A stretch of 64,000 nt of DNA, from the NCBI GenBank assembly GCA_003952965.2, contig CM025852.1:25461457-25525456 (forward strand). The letters are read 5' to 3'. Below the pieces are notes generated by a model. That model was not told the DNA's origin. It ran no database searches and saw only the letters and a program-made list of their open reading frames with translations. Below, piece after piece: positions 1 through 11,215 of the stretch. Positions within the stretch are counted from its first letter, which is position 1; each line of letters opens with the position of its first letter. The DNA is from Morella rubra. Lineage: Eukaryota > Streptophyta > Magnoliopsida > Fagales > Myricaceae. Position numbers and translations under genes: made by a program.

Positions 1-795
1 TTAACTTGGACATGCCCTTGACTTCGTAGTTGCAAGGAGCTTAAGGAGGATGAAAACCGTCCAACTTAATTTTTAAGAATATATACCATTACCTTGTCAG
101 ACATGTCACGCCAAATCACGAGACCTTGAGCAGTATTTTTGGACTACCTTCTAACTTGTGGTTCTGTGTATATATATATATACATACACGCACAGCCCCT
201 CTTGGAGGCACCTCGAACTAGAATTTCTTAAACCTTTGTTTGGATAATTGATACAACATAGTTTAATCGCACTAACCTAACATTTACTGTGGAATTTGTA
301 CGTGCTTTTGGGAGAACAAAAAGAAGTCAAAAAGCAATCGGAAAAAAGGTATGGGTGGTCAAAATAATTGTCCCAATTAGTTATTGATGCTTTTAACCCA
401 AGAAATCGGTGTGCGTTCATTGCGTCATTAGTATCATGTGCCCTATACTGCGACCAGAGGCAGAAAACTTGGGCACTATGCCAATGGCGTAAATGAACGG
501 TTCCGAATTGAATTTTGGTTGTTTAAAAAGGAATTAGGCTCTGTACGTGCAAAGGCAACCGGGTGGGTCATGTTCCCGAGGCCCAATAATCTATGATGTT
601 GGTAGTAGGTCATGCATGACCGCATCTTCGGCTTGCTTGGCTCAATGGCTTTCTTTCTTTAATTCAAAAACGCGAAATTGAAAGTAAAATTTAAGTTATC
701 AAAAGAAAATAATTTCGTTTTTTTTTTGAGGGGAGGATTTTTTTCCCTGATCATTAAATAGTGGGTTTTGGAAAGGGAAATTAAATAAACTAATC

Positions 796-846
796 AATTG
801 AGTCATAAGTTTTGCTAAGTAAAAAAAAAAAATTGAGTCATAAGTT
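796..846 (+). repeat. 16-bp direct repeat flanking a short poly(A) insert
   Basis: The 16-mer aattgagtcataagtt occurs perfectly at 796-811 and again at 831-846. The 19 bases between are ttgctaagt followed by a run of A. This has the form of a retroposon reduced to its poly(A) tail with a target-site duplication. Similar structures occur at 36849-36890, 50278-50332 and 59117-59184. Confidence 0.6.
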
Positions 847-944
847 CCCATGAACAAACGTGGCTTCAATAACATCCCTCTGGTCGTAGGCTCTAGCCCC
901 TAAATCTTAAAAGTCAAAGTCGCGCCTGATTGTTGTGATAATGT

Positions 945-954
945 TTATTATTAC

Positions 955-983
<29 letters not shown>
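945..983. repeat. (TTA)n microsatellite
   Basis: A run of about a dozen TTA/ATT triplets with one early interruption (act). It is a simple sequence repeat in intergenic DNA with no sign of function. Confidence 0.85.
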
Positions 984-986
<3 letters not shown>

Positions 987-3136
987 GAGTGATTGCTGTG
1001 ATATTAGAATCCAAGAGGATTTTTGGTTATCGATTGCAATCGAAATGATTGTGTTAAATTTTTTTTTCCTCTTTTTGGAGTTTTATCCACTTTAGTTGTC
1101 AATTTTAGGAGTTCTCGACTAATTGTCAATTAGATGTTGATTATGGTAGGTAAATATATATTATCAAGACCAATAATACCTGAAAAGGTTTTCAAGATCA
1201 TTATTTATTTATCTTAACCAAATCAGAAACATAATAGCTATTGGTAACATTTTTTTTTTGGGAAAAAATATATGAAACAAGTTGGTAACAAACTCAATAG
1301 AATAAAAAAAAAAAGAAAGTACAACCATATGCTCCAAACCCATTACAAGAGGAGAGGAGGCTTTCTTATTAGAAAACCTAGTACTGATCCTAAAACAGAA
1401 GAAAAAATAAATATTATTTTATAAATAACCTAGAGCATTTGATTTCAACACTCTAATTTTAAATGTTAATTATTTTGGTTGGAGTTGGAGATGACATTTA
1501 AACATCGATTAATAGAGGTCTAAATTCTGTTATCCCTAATAACAATAACATATAGACGAGGGTAGTACTGACACTTCCCTAGCCAATATGTCTTTTAGAA
1601 AATATAGGCACAATTTATGAAGCCAGGAAAGCTTCTTCAAAACAATTTGCTTAATCCAGATTAGGATTTTAGCAAAGAATTGTATCGGAACCCCTGTTCA
1701 TTCAGTTTCTAATTCCTCATTAAAAACATAAATTAAATAGTTCAAAATGTTATGACATTATCAACCTATGATAAAATTCTCTACAATGTTATATAAACGC
1801 AGAAAAATAATAAAGAAAAATTAATGAACCAGTAATTATGCAGAACTAAGACTGACCAATCAGTTGTTGAATTCTTCGAAATTCCTAAAGCATTTTTCTT
1901 TGAGACTGCCTAGGTGGCTAGCTAACACGTCTAATATCTTATACCCACTAGATATTGTCAATTAGGGCACAAGAAGGGACATGATAAAGCATTTCATGAC
2001 AACTTGTAGACTTTAGCTGAGTACAACTTGTGTTCTGATCAGTAAATTAACAAACCCAGCAGGCTTAATTTACGTATTCCAACATCATTAGTTCCTTCCC
2101 CCCTTTGTTAACTAATTAGCTTCTCGTCATCTAGTTGTCAAAAAAATAATCAGCAAATTAAACGCGAACGTGACACCTCGACTAACTATGAGCATTACAG
2201 GTCATTTGCCTTAAACCAAAAAAAAACCCACCACTTATTTAATATTGCCTTTTAATCTTCAATTAATAAAGCCTGACCACTTGTGTATAAATTAGTTTGA
2301 ACGGGCTTGTTGGCACCGCAACAAAAGGTCAACCCTTTAGGCTTTAACCCACGACCACCAAATAAAGGCTCTCTTGCTAATATAATATAAATCAGATAAA
2401 ATAGCTCTTAGACCACCTGAAGGTGACATGACCCAAGAGAGATTAATTAAGAACGTATATTTCAAGCCAGTACAGTACTAAATACTTCAAAATCTAGCAA
2501 CAGAACTTCGTCATTAGTTATAATATGGTCATCAGAATACATTAGGATTGGATTAGAATACTTAATCACCACTATCTCTCAGATTATACACGAGTACGTC
2601 TTTAACGGGGGGGGGGATGCATGTCCTAATTAATCACTTCTGCAGGATATGTCAGCTTTGTCCTGCTTTCCAATTTATACTTAATTTCTTAAAGAAAAAG
2701 AAAAAAAATGTCACTGTGTGCTAGCGAGGGGGATTTTGGTTTTACAAAACCATAGACCAGTTATATATATCTATATCTTATACTATTATGCTATATTATT
2801 ATATATATACTCGCTTTATACTATAGAGTATAGACTCTAGTATTTTAAATATGTCACTTGCTGCCCACAACTTTCGCATAGGAGTACTAGAAATATATAC
2901 TCATATACCCTCCATTCTCTTCTTTTGTCTTTCTATTTTAACAAGGTATCAAAGATATCTTTTCATAATACTTTATTATGTTCTCTTCGATCGGCTCTCT
3001 GTTATATTAAAAAGTTTTTGAAGTACAACCCCCGACTCGATTCCCCAATGTAGGTAGTGTTCTTCATTAATTCATACGCCACCGCGTGCAGGCCCGAAGT
3101 TGTTCGTTGATAAATCAAACCCTAAAACAAGCTTAC

Positions 3137-3290
3137 AAGATATTGATCTATTGGTATAGTGATTATAGCTTGTGATTTGGTGATTTATTTTTTTTAAGGT
3201 CTCAAGTTTAAAAATCTTATAAGTGTTATTAAATTTTTGGAGTCATTCTTAAATCTTTGACCTGATAATTATTCAATTTATATAAAACAG
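3137..3290 (+). repeat. possible tRNA-derived SINE fragment
   Basis: A box A-like stretch (ttggtatagtgattatagc, from about 3151) is followed about 45 bases later by a box B-like stretch (ggtctcaagtttaaaaatct, 3198-3217). This is the spacing and wording of the RNA polymerase III promoter in plant tRNA-derived SINEs. Box B has lost its central CG, so the element is old. Ends and target-site duplications were not resolved. Confidence 0.35.
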
Positions 3291-5682
3291 AAGAATTGCA
3301 CAAATTCTAAGATGAAGCAAAATACGCGAAAAGACTTGACAAGTGAAAGATACAGAGAAAAAATGCAGCATGGTTTGTGAAATAAAGATTCACGGAAGGT
3401 TATACTCTGTTGACCATGAGGGAATTTTTGCTTCTTCAGTACTCCTTCATTTGGTTAGATCTTTGCTTGTAGTAGTTGTCATTAATTTGTTACCAGAGCG
3501 TGAACAGTTGTCCAACAATTTCACGTGACAAGGGAACACTTGCAACAGTGCATGTAATGCATTTGTCGTCCAAATTAAATGCCTTATTCGAGTAAAATGG
3601 TTGAATTTACACTTTTCGAGGACAATTGATGAAGAACGTCTGGTTCTCAAAAAAAAAAAAAAAAACTCGTTCTCTGTACGTAGTTAGAGACGAACGGGAC
3701 AGGAAAAGGTCCTATTTTTGTTTTCTTCCTTAATTTTCTTAGAGATAACCTATATCCAGTATCGCCATTCGTGCTCCTTCAAAATGGTGGTTTGATTCCC
3801 CACACAAAGTACTGCCTGCAGCTTTTTAATTAGTCGCAGTACTGATAAATGGTATTATATTGCATTGGCATGGTAGCCTATTTTGTACCCACAAGTTCAC
3901 AGCATAATTGATCATGCATGCATGCCAAGTGTGCACATGGTGGCAATATTGCCTTGGCTTCAGTGCCAACATGCACCACTAGGTTACGATCTAGGAGAAA
4001 TTAGGAGATAAAGAATTAATACTGTTCACTTATATTATATGGTCCCCCTCTTAGAACTTGGCAAATTCTATGTTGTTTAATTAATTTACACATAAATTGG
4101 TGTCTACAAACGAAGGAACTCTTTCCAAATATCTATATATATAAAGTGCATGGATTTGTTGCAAGTTACACTTAATTAATAATGTCGGTTTTGCATACAC
4201 AATGAATATTGTTTGCCACGTGCTTTGCAAGTGTCCTGAGCTTGATATTGGAAACTTAAAATCTTAAGAACTTGACCATATCCAATTCTTTAATCGAATT
4301 TCTCCTGGAAGCGGATCTGATCAAGATCACGCAATGTGCATGATTATTTCCAGTTTTTTACGTATTAATTCTTCTGATCAGAAGGCAGGATGTGGAGATT
4401 TCATCTATCAATCCTATTAAAATGGGATTGATATCATTTGAAATTATTTGTCTAAATTTGAAGAGAAATAAATATAATAGGTAGACCTCGTTATGTGACA
4501 TATGTTGTCCGAAACTTTATATGAGTAATATTAAATAATATAAGGGTCCACTTATTATGTTTATCTATTTCTAAATTTTCTTATGAAATTCAGAGAGAAG
4601 ATCTTGATTCATTAAAATGAGGCCACAAAGTATGTTCTGGATCTAGCCGTGTTAAAAAAGTTTAGAAAGTTTTTTTTGGCATTGATGGTAAATGTTTTAT
4701 TGTAAGAATATCAGTGTAAATATTGTATTAAATTAAAAAACTGAACTGAACCTGTTCGTGAGAAAAAAATAAAAAAAAATTAACCGAACCCAACTGGATT
4801 CGACGGTTAATTTAATTATCAGTAACTAAGCTCGTTGGATCCGTCCGGTTGATTAAGCCACTCATACCAAAGTTCATGCTGATGGTTCCTTTTGCAAACT
4901 TGGATCATTGTGGTTTACTAATTAAGCCAGTTCCAACCAGTTAGTTAAGCAAATCATATCCGAAGTTAGCTCCTTTGTAAAATAAAGTGTAAAAGAGTCT
5001 TTTTGGGTTTCATAAACATATTGAATTAATGATTGTACCGATTATTAATCAAGAAAAATGGTCAAAGAATTATTTAGCTAGGTAGTACTACTATTGTTTT
5101 TGTGTTGGTAAATTCCACCGAATATGCCCCATGCGCACGGCACAGACAGGAACATGAACTTTCTCCTCAATTCTCTCCTCCTTGAGCAACCCAAACAAAC
5201 CACAACATGATTAATATCCTATTAAATACTCAATTATTATTTTTCTACCCAGAAAAAAAATACCGTATAATTAATTTCCATCTAAATTAATTTCTATAGA
5301 ATATAGGAACAACTACTTCCGTTTTCTATTGGCTAAGTTAAAATGTCTAACTATAAAGGAAGAAAGGTTTTGGACTCTGCTTCCCTCTTAAACTTAATAA
5401 TACTAACCTCCCCAAAAAAAGTAATTAATGTAACACACACGGGCAATGCGTGTAGTCGTAGCAACAAATTAATTAACCAATGAGATCTGGCACTTAAGAA
5501 GACTTTAATTCCCAAGTCAACAATATCCGCTGTCTTGAACCGTCCGATCAGATGACAAAGCTGAGGGGGGTTTGAAGTCATAACATCTAATGGAATCGAT
5601 ATCTATTCGATCTTCTAGATGTCTTGAGATTTGCACCCGTCCGATCCAGATGATGTCAAAGCTTAGGGGTTTTCTCTAGGAG

Positions 5683-6407
5683 CTTTATTGAAGGTAATAA
5701 AAATGGTCCAACATAGCCTACATTGATCAGTAATGAAGGAGACCTTTCCAGATGGTCGCAATCTCATTCAAAGAACCCATTCAAGCACTTGAAACTTTCG
5801 GCATGAAAGAGAGAGAACCTTACAAGTAGACCGAATTCATGCCGGAAAAGATACTTTTAGAGGTGTGTGAACTCCCAAGATTGTGAAATCCAGCTAAATG
5901 ATATTGTTTACGTATCATTGTTGCGTTCTCATATTGTTTACGTTTTTTCTTTGACAGCTACGACAGGAAACTCTCTCTTAATTCCTTAACGTATAAAGTA
6001 ATTGATATTCTGTGTTCCTTCAGAAAAAGAATTCACAGATTTGAGTTTGGTCCAAGAGAAACGAAAGGGTTTATAGCAAGAGAAAGAGCTCGCAGAGGCT
6101 TGAGAACATCACGTAATGGCGTAGAAGGATCATTAACTAATTTGAAAGCCTTGTTTCCCAGAAAGTTTGGTTTAAAAAACTGTTAACTGATATTGCAATC
6201 CAAGATGTTGAATGAACCTCAAAAATTCGTAGTCAGACAAACTTTTAGGATTCCAATGTGCATGATTTCAAGCTTTCACGTGAAACTTCCTCAACTATGT
6301 GGTAAAAGAATAGTACCATCTATATAATCTAATTGGCGATTGCATATAATTGAGGGGGTCATAATTCAGAGTGTTGAGTGACCTACCTACACTGCAGTGC
6401 GGGTCGA
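5683..6407 (+). repeat. direct repeat, copy 1
   Basis: First copy of a duplicated segment. From about 5768 to 6407 it is identical, base for base as far as I could read, to 6628-7267 (offset 860). The 5' part (agctttattgaaggtaataa ... aggagacctttccag) is present in both copies but shorter here, with small gaps relative to copy 2. No intact reading frame or known domain was seen. Confidence 0.9.
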
Positions 6408-6485
6408 CTTGATATAGGGTGTAGAGGACAGAAATGTACTAGGCATTTTAGCAACAACTTTTTAAGTTTTCTCAGCAACTTTTGA

Positions 6486-7267
6486 GCTTTATTGAAGGTA
6501 ATAAAATATGGTCTACATTTTATAATTCCAACAAGATAGCCTACATTGAGCTGTCAGTAGTGTGCACCCCCTGAAGGAGACCTTTCCAGTCCCATGGTCA
6601 AGGAGTTGAGCAATCTTTGTCATCCACTCAAAGAACCCATTCAAGCACTTGAAACTTTCGGCATGAAAGAGAGAGAACCTTACAAGTAGACCGAATTCAT
6701 GCCGGAAAAGATACTTTTAGAGGTGTGTGAACTCCCAAGATTGTGAAATCCAGCTAAATGATATTGTTTACGTATCATTGTTGCGTTCTCATATTGTTTA
6801 CGTTTTTTCTTTGACAGCTACGACAGGAAACTCTCTCTTAATTCCTTAACGTATAAAGTAATTGATATTCTGTGTTCCTTCAGAAAAAGAATTCACAGAT
6901 TTGAGTTTGGTCCAAGAGAAACGAAAGGGTTTATAGCAAGAGAAAGAGCTCGCAGAGGCTTGAGAACATCACGTAATGGCGTAGAAGGATCATTAACTAA
7001 TTTGAAAGCCTTGTTTCCCAGAAAGTTTGGTTTAAAAAACTGTTAACTGATATTGCAATCCAAGATGTTGAATGAACCTCAAAAATTCGTAGTCAGACAA
7101 ACTTTTAGGATTCCAATGTGCATGATTTCAAGCTTTCACGTGAAACTTCCTCAACTATGTGGTAAAAGAATAGTACCATCTATATAATCTAATTGGCGAT
7201 TGCATATAATTGAGGGGGTCATAATTCAGAGTGTTGAGTGACCTACCTACACTGCAGTGCGGGTCGA
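6486..7267 (+). repeat. direct repeat, copy 2
   Basis: Second copy of the segment at 5683-6407, separated from it by about 80 bases. Identity over about 640 bp with no mismatch means either a very recent duplication or an assembly artefact. It ends at gggtcga, after which the two flanks diverge. It lies about 1 kb upstream of the CYP87 start codon. Confidence 0.9.
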
Positions 7268-7827
7268 GTCCGTGGCTCAATGAGGGCGGTGCTCTATGTG
7301 CTGAAATGGGTTACCTGATTGGCGTAAGAACAGAGACAAATACAGTGTTCGCATACATTTCTAGAACACCCCTTGAAATCGGTTGTGATGTATGCCTTTA
7401 GATTGAGATTCTGATATTGAGAATATGACATAATGTTACAGCTACAGAAGATCTAGGAAGAGATATGTTTCTGAAAAACAAAGGAAAGAACGAAACACAA
7501 GAAAGAATAAGTGTGGCATAATTCATCATCGTCTTCATCATAGAGATACTATCGTACTCAGCATGGATATTGGAAGATTTCCAAAGTTGGTGAAACGCCC
7601 TAGGTTCTTGGACTTTTTGGTATTTAATGAAACATTGAAGATTGGTTTTCATACGTAGTTTGGTCGGACAGATCCTCTAAACCTCATCTCAAACCGAGGT
7701 ATAAGCTCTTCTGTTCCTGCAATCTTCTTTATTAAAAAAAGGCCAGAATTCTTCCCCGTGCTTCTTTTGTTTAGTACTGTTGTATGTTCTTTTAACAAAA
7801 CCCGAACAAATCATCCCGTATGCGTGT

Positions 7828-7863
<36 letters not shown>

Positions 7864-8246
7864 GCATCACCCTAACCTTCGCAGTCAGGCAAGGCTAAAC
7901 TCAATTTTATAGCTGCCGTTGACAAAGGATAATGAATGGTCTAGACCGAGTTAGTCTACTGTATTCTATTGTATCTCCAACTACTAGGAATACTTTTATA
8001 ATATTTTCCTAACTAGTTGTGAAATTCTGGCCTGCCTATTTAAGAAGATCTCCCGGTTGCTACGATACATGCCAGCACTTTCTGCTCCTCCCTCTCTATC
8101 AGCCCACGTTTCCTACCTCAAACTCTTCTCCTTCTGGCTGTTATCTTAACCTGCCCCATTTCCTTTCCTGTCAAAACCGATCACAGGATTGTGCTTATTT
8201 CTTAGAGTCAAGATCTTTTCGGAGCTTCTATTAGTAGCTAGCCAAG
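7268..8246 (+). other. upstream region of the CYP87 gene
   Basis: This stretch holds the presumed promoter and 5' leader of the P450 gene. It contains an (AG)n run at 7833-7861 and a TATA-like tatttaag near 8036-8043, about 200 bases before the start codon. A frame around 7290-7390 reads as a possible gene fragment, but I could not identify it. Confidence 0.4.
7833..7861. repeat. (AG)n microsatellite
   Basis: About 14 AG dinucleotides, 385 bases upstream of the CYP87 start codon. GA/CT tracts are common in plant promoters and leaders; no specific role can be read from it. Confidence 0.85.
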
Positions 8247-10613
8247 ATGTGGGCTTTGTTCATTGGAGCTTTAATTATCATAAGCATCACACATTGGGTT
8301 TACAGCTGGAGAAATCCAAGATGCAAAGGGAAACTTCCACCAGGCTCAATGGGCTTGCCACTCCTTGGCGAGACCCTTCAGTTCTTCACTCCCAACACTT
8401 CTTCTGATATTCCTCCCTTTATCAAAGAAAGGATGGATAGGTAAAACACTGAATACTCACCAACTTCTTCAATGAACGAGTACTGCATTCCCTTTGTTAT
8501 GGTTGTTGCTGTTCTTCTTCTTCTTTTTGTAACACATTTTACTTTCCAGGTATGGAACTATATTCAAGACAAATTTGGTGGGACGACCCATTGTGGTATC
8601 AACAGACCCGGATCTCAATTACTTTGTCTTCCTACAAGAGGGGCAATTGTTTCAAAGCTGGTACCCGGATACATTCACAGAGATTTTTGGACGACAGAAT
8701 GTGGGTTCCTTGCATGGGTTCATGTACAAGTACCTCAAGAACATGGTGCTGTATCTCTTTGGCCCTGAAAGCCTCAAAAAGATGCTCCCTGAAGTTGAAG
8801 AGGCAGCGAATAGAAAATTACACCAGTGGTCATGTCAGGACTCTGTTGAATTAAAAGACGCCACTGCAAGTGTAATTTGGCTAACCATTACTCTTCTTGT
8901 TTTTGTTGGTTGTTTTTTAATAGAACCGATACAAGATTTCTTCTTCCAAGTCAACTAACCATTTGGTATTAACAGATGATTTTTGATCTTACCGCAAAGA
9001 AACTTATAAGTTACGACGCGGACAAGTCCTCCGAGAATTTGAGGGAGAACTTTGTTGCATTCATTCAGGGATTAATCTCCTTCCCGTTGTACCTTCCCGG
9101 AACGGCTTGTTACAAATGTTTACAGGTAAACGAAAATGTCCGATGACAGTTAATCGTAATGTATAACGTGCATATAATCTTTCCTCAACTCATTAGCAGA
9201 ACTGGGGAAAGTAGAAAATCAGGCCAACCAAGGACCATTCAACTTCAGTACTTTTTAGAAACCCTTGACTTATTATTTCACATGCACTGAATTTGTGTCC
9301 GATAGCCGCAGAAGCTGGATAGCCTGGAAGCACAGAGTAATTTCCTAAACAATGTCGGGTTTGACTACTCTGTTTTCTCAGGGTAGGAAAAGAGCAATGA
9401 GGATGCTGAGGAGCTTGCTACAGGAAAGGCGGACAATGCGCCGGAATCAGCAACGTGATTTTTTCGATTATGTCCTAGAAGAACTTCAAAAGAAGGGAAC
9501 AGTTCTCACAGAGGCAATAGCGCTGGATTTGATGTTTGTGCTGCTTTTTGCCAGTTTTGAAACAACTTCCCTCGCTCTAACTTTAGCCGTTAAGTTTCTT
9601 TCAGACCATCCTCTAGTGTTGAGACAATTGACGGTTCGTAACGCATTTAAACTCTCTAAATGGAAGAACATTAACTTCGTTTCAACAATCTTTATCGTTA
9701 CTCACCAACTAATGTGCTCTAAATATTTCTACCTTCTGCCAGGAGGAGCATGAGGCAATCCTTAACCAACGAGAAAACGCTGATTCTGGACTTACCTGGA
9801 AAGAATACAAATCCATGACATTTACATTCCAGGTGGGTCAAGCACTTCCATTTTTTCTCTTAGACGATGCTAAACATCATTCCTATATGCAATTCCCAAG
9901 TTTGTATTAACAAGTTCAACCTGCAGTTCATAAATGAAACAGTAAGATTGGCAAATATAGTTCCGGGGATCTTCCGCAAAGCACTGAGAGATATACAGTT
10001 TAAAGGTATATCTATATCTATATCTATAAATGTATATGTTCATAATATACAGTCTCTACAAAGCGATTAATGGAAAGAGAAGTAGGCCTAATATCAATGT
10101 CTCATGCTGATGCAGGGTACACCATTCCAGCTGGTTGGGCAATCATGGTCTGTCCGCCAGCTGTACACTTGAACCCAGCTAAATATGAAGATCCTCTTGC
10201 TTTCAATCCATGGAGATGGGAGGTGCGTCATAATTTTTCAGAACTATGTGCAGCAGTTTACTGCTAGCAGTCTGTTGCTATACATAAATCAGCTTGAATC
10301 TGAATTTAGAACACAGTCGTTCTTATTTCTCAATTGTATGAAAAATGGCGGATTACAGGGAGTGGAATTAAATGGTGCCTCCAAACATTTCATGGCTTTC
10401 GGTGGTGGCATGAGATTCTGTGTCGGAACAGACTTTACTAAGGTGCAAATGGCTGTGTTTCTCCATTGTTTGGTAACGAAATACAGGTGGAAAACAATCA
10501 AAGGAGGAAATATTGTTCGAACTCCTGGTTTACAATTTCCAGATGGTTTTTACATTCAGCTTAAAAAGAAGGATACAAGGAAACAGGAAACAACTCTACA
10601 TAAGCAAAGCTGA
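8247..10613 (+). CDS. Cytochrome P450, CYP87 family
   Basis: Predicted microsomal haem-thiolate monooxygenase of the CYP85 clan. Eight exons: 8247-8440, 8550-8871, 8976-9125, 9382-9633, 9743-9832, 9927-10005, 10116-10222, 10359-10613; all introns GT-AG, 482 residues, a normal full length. Visible in order: an N-terminal membrane anchor, the proline-rich PPGSMGLPLLGE hinge, the I-helix FASFETT, the K-helix ETVR (Glu340, Arg343), FNPWRW, and the haem loop FGGGMRFCVG with axial Cys419. No key residue is missing, so the enzyme should be active. Characterised CYP87 members oxidise triterpenes (16-alpha hydroxylation, cucurbitadienol C11 oxidation) or cleave sterol side chains, so a triterpenoid or steroid substrate is likely but cannot be chosen from sequence. 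The start is the first ATG opening a typical anchor. Subfamily A versus D was not resolved. Confidence 0.93.
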
Positions 10614-11215
10614 ACAAGCCGCAGGCAGTCGTCTGTGTGGCTAGAGACTCTATTATACTAAAGGTTACAACTTGGTGTCATATCCATCAGGATCGCTGGT
10701 CTCAAGCTGCAGAGGATGTTAGTCAACAATACAGTTTGAGTGCAGGAGGAAAACAGTTATAATGGTATCTACACTGATAACGGTCGTGCTGTAGGGTTTC
10801 ACATAGGAAGTTTTATGCTTTGAAATTTCAACATATAATTGTTGAAGAGAAAAGAAAGGTTAAAGGTATCTGTAAGAGCCAATATACGACAAATTCATCA
10901 GAATGATGATTTACTTGTTGGAGCTACAGTAAATGTTTCCTTGCAATCCTCCATGAAAACGAAAGAAAAAAAGAAAAAGATACAGGAACTGAAACTCAAC
11001 TCGCAATCTTAACATAAGACAACAGACAGAAGGTTTACAATTCTTCCAACCTCCCCCCATCCCCCCTCCTTCCCTTCACCCCATAAATGGAGACAAAAAA
11101 AACAATGAAAAGAGAAGGAAGACGGAAAATGGAAACCCTATGATAATGGAGGCGCTCCAAAGTTTGGATGAAATGAATCAATGTGATATAAAAAGGAATA
11201 TTACTTCAAGTTCCA
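10614..11215. other. convergent 3' intergenic spacer
   Basis: These 602 bases lie between the stop codons of the CYP87 gene (+) and HAP2 (-), so they hold both 3' untranslated regions. A C-rich tract sits near 11050-11082 (cctccccccatcccccctcc). No gene or RNA was recognised. Confidence 0.6.

Larger units (their letters stand above)
1..5682. other. AT-rich intergenic region
   Basis: No coding region could be supported here. Reading frames are short, unconserved in appearance and without splice structure. The stretch holds simple repeats (a TTA tract near 945, TA-rich runs near 2760-2830), A and T homopolymers, a G-run near 2607, a SINE-like fragment near 3137 and a short poly(A) insertion at 796-846. 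The rest is unassigned noncoding DNA. Confidence 0.6.

Noticed and set aside
7398..7652. 84-residue minus frame upstream of CYP87
   Set aside because: Part of it is low complexity (MMKTMM), no family resemblance, and no supporting splice sites.
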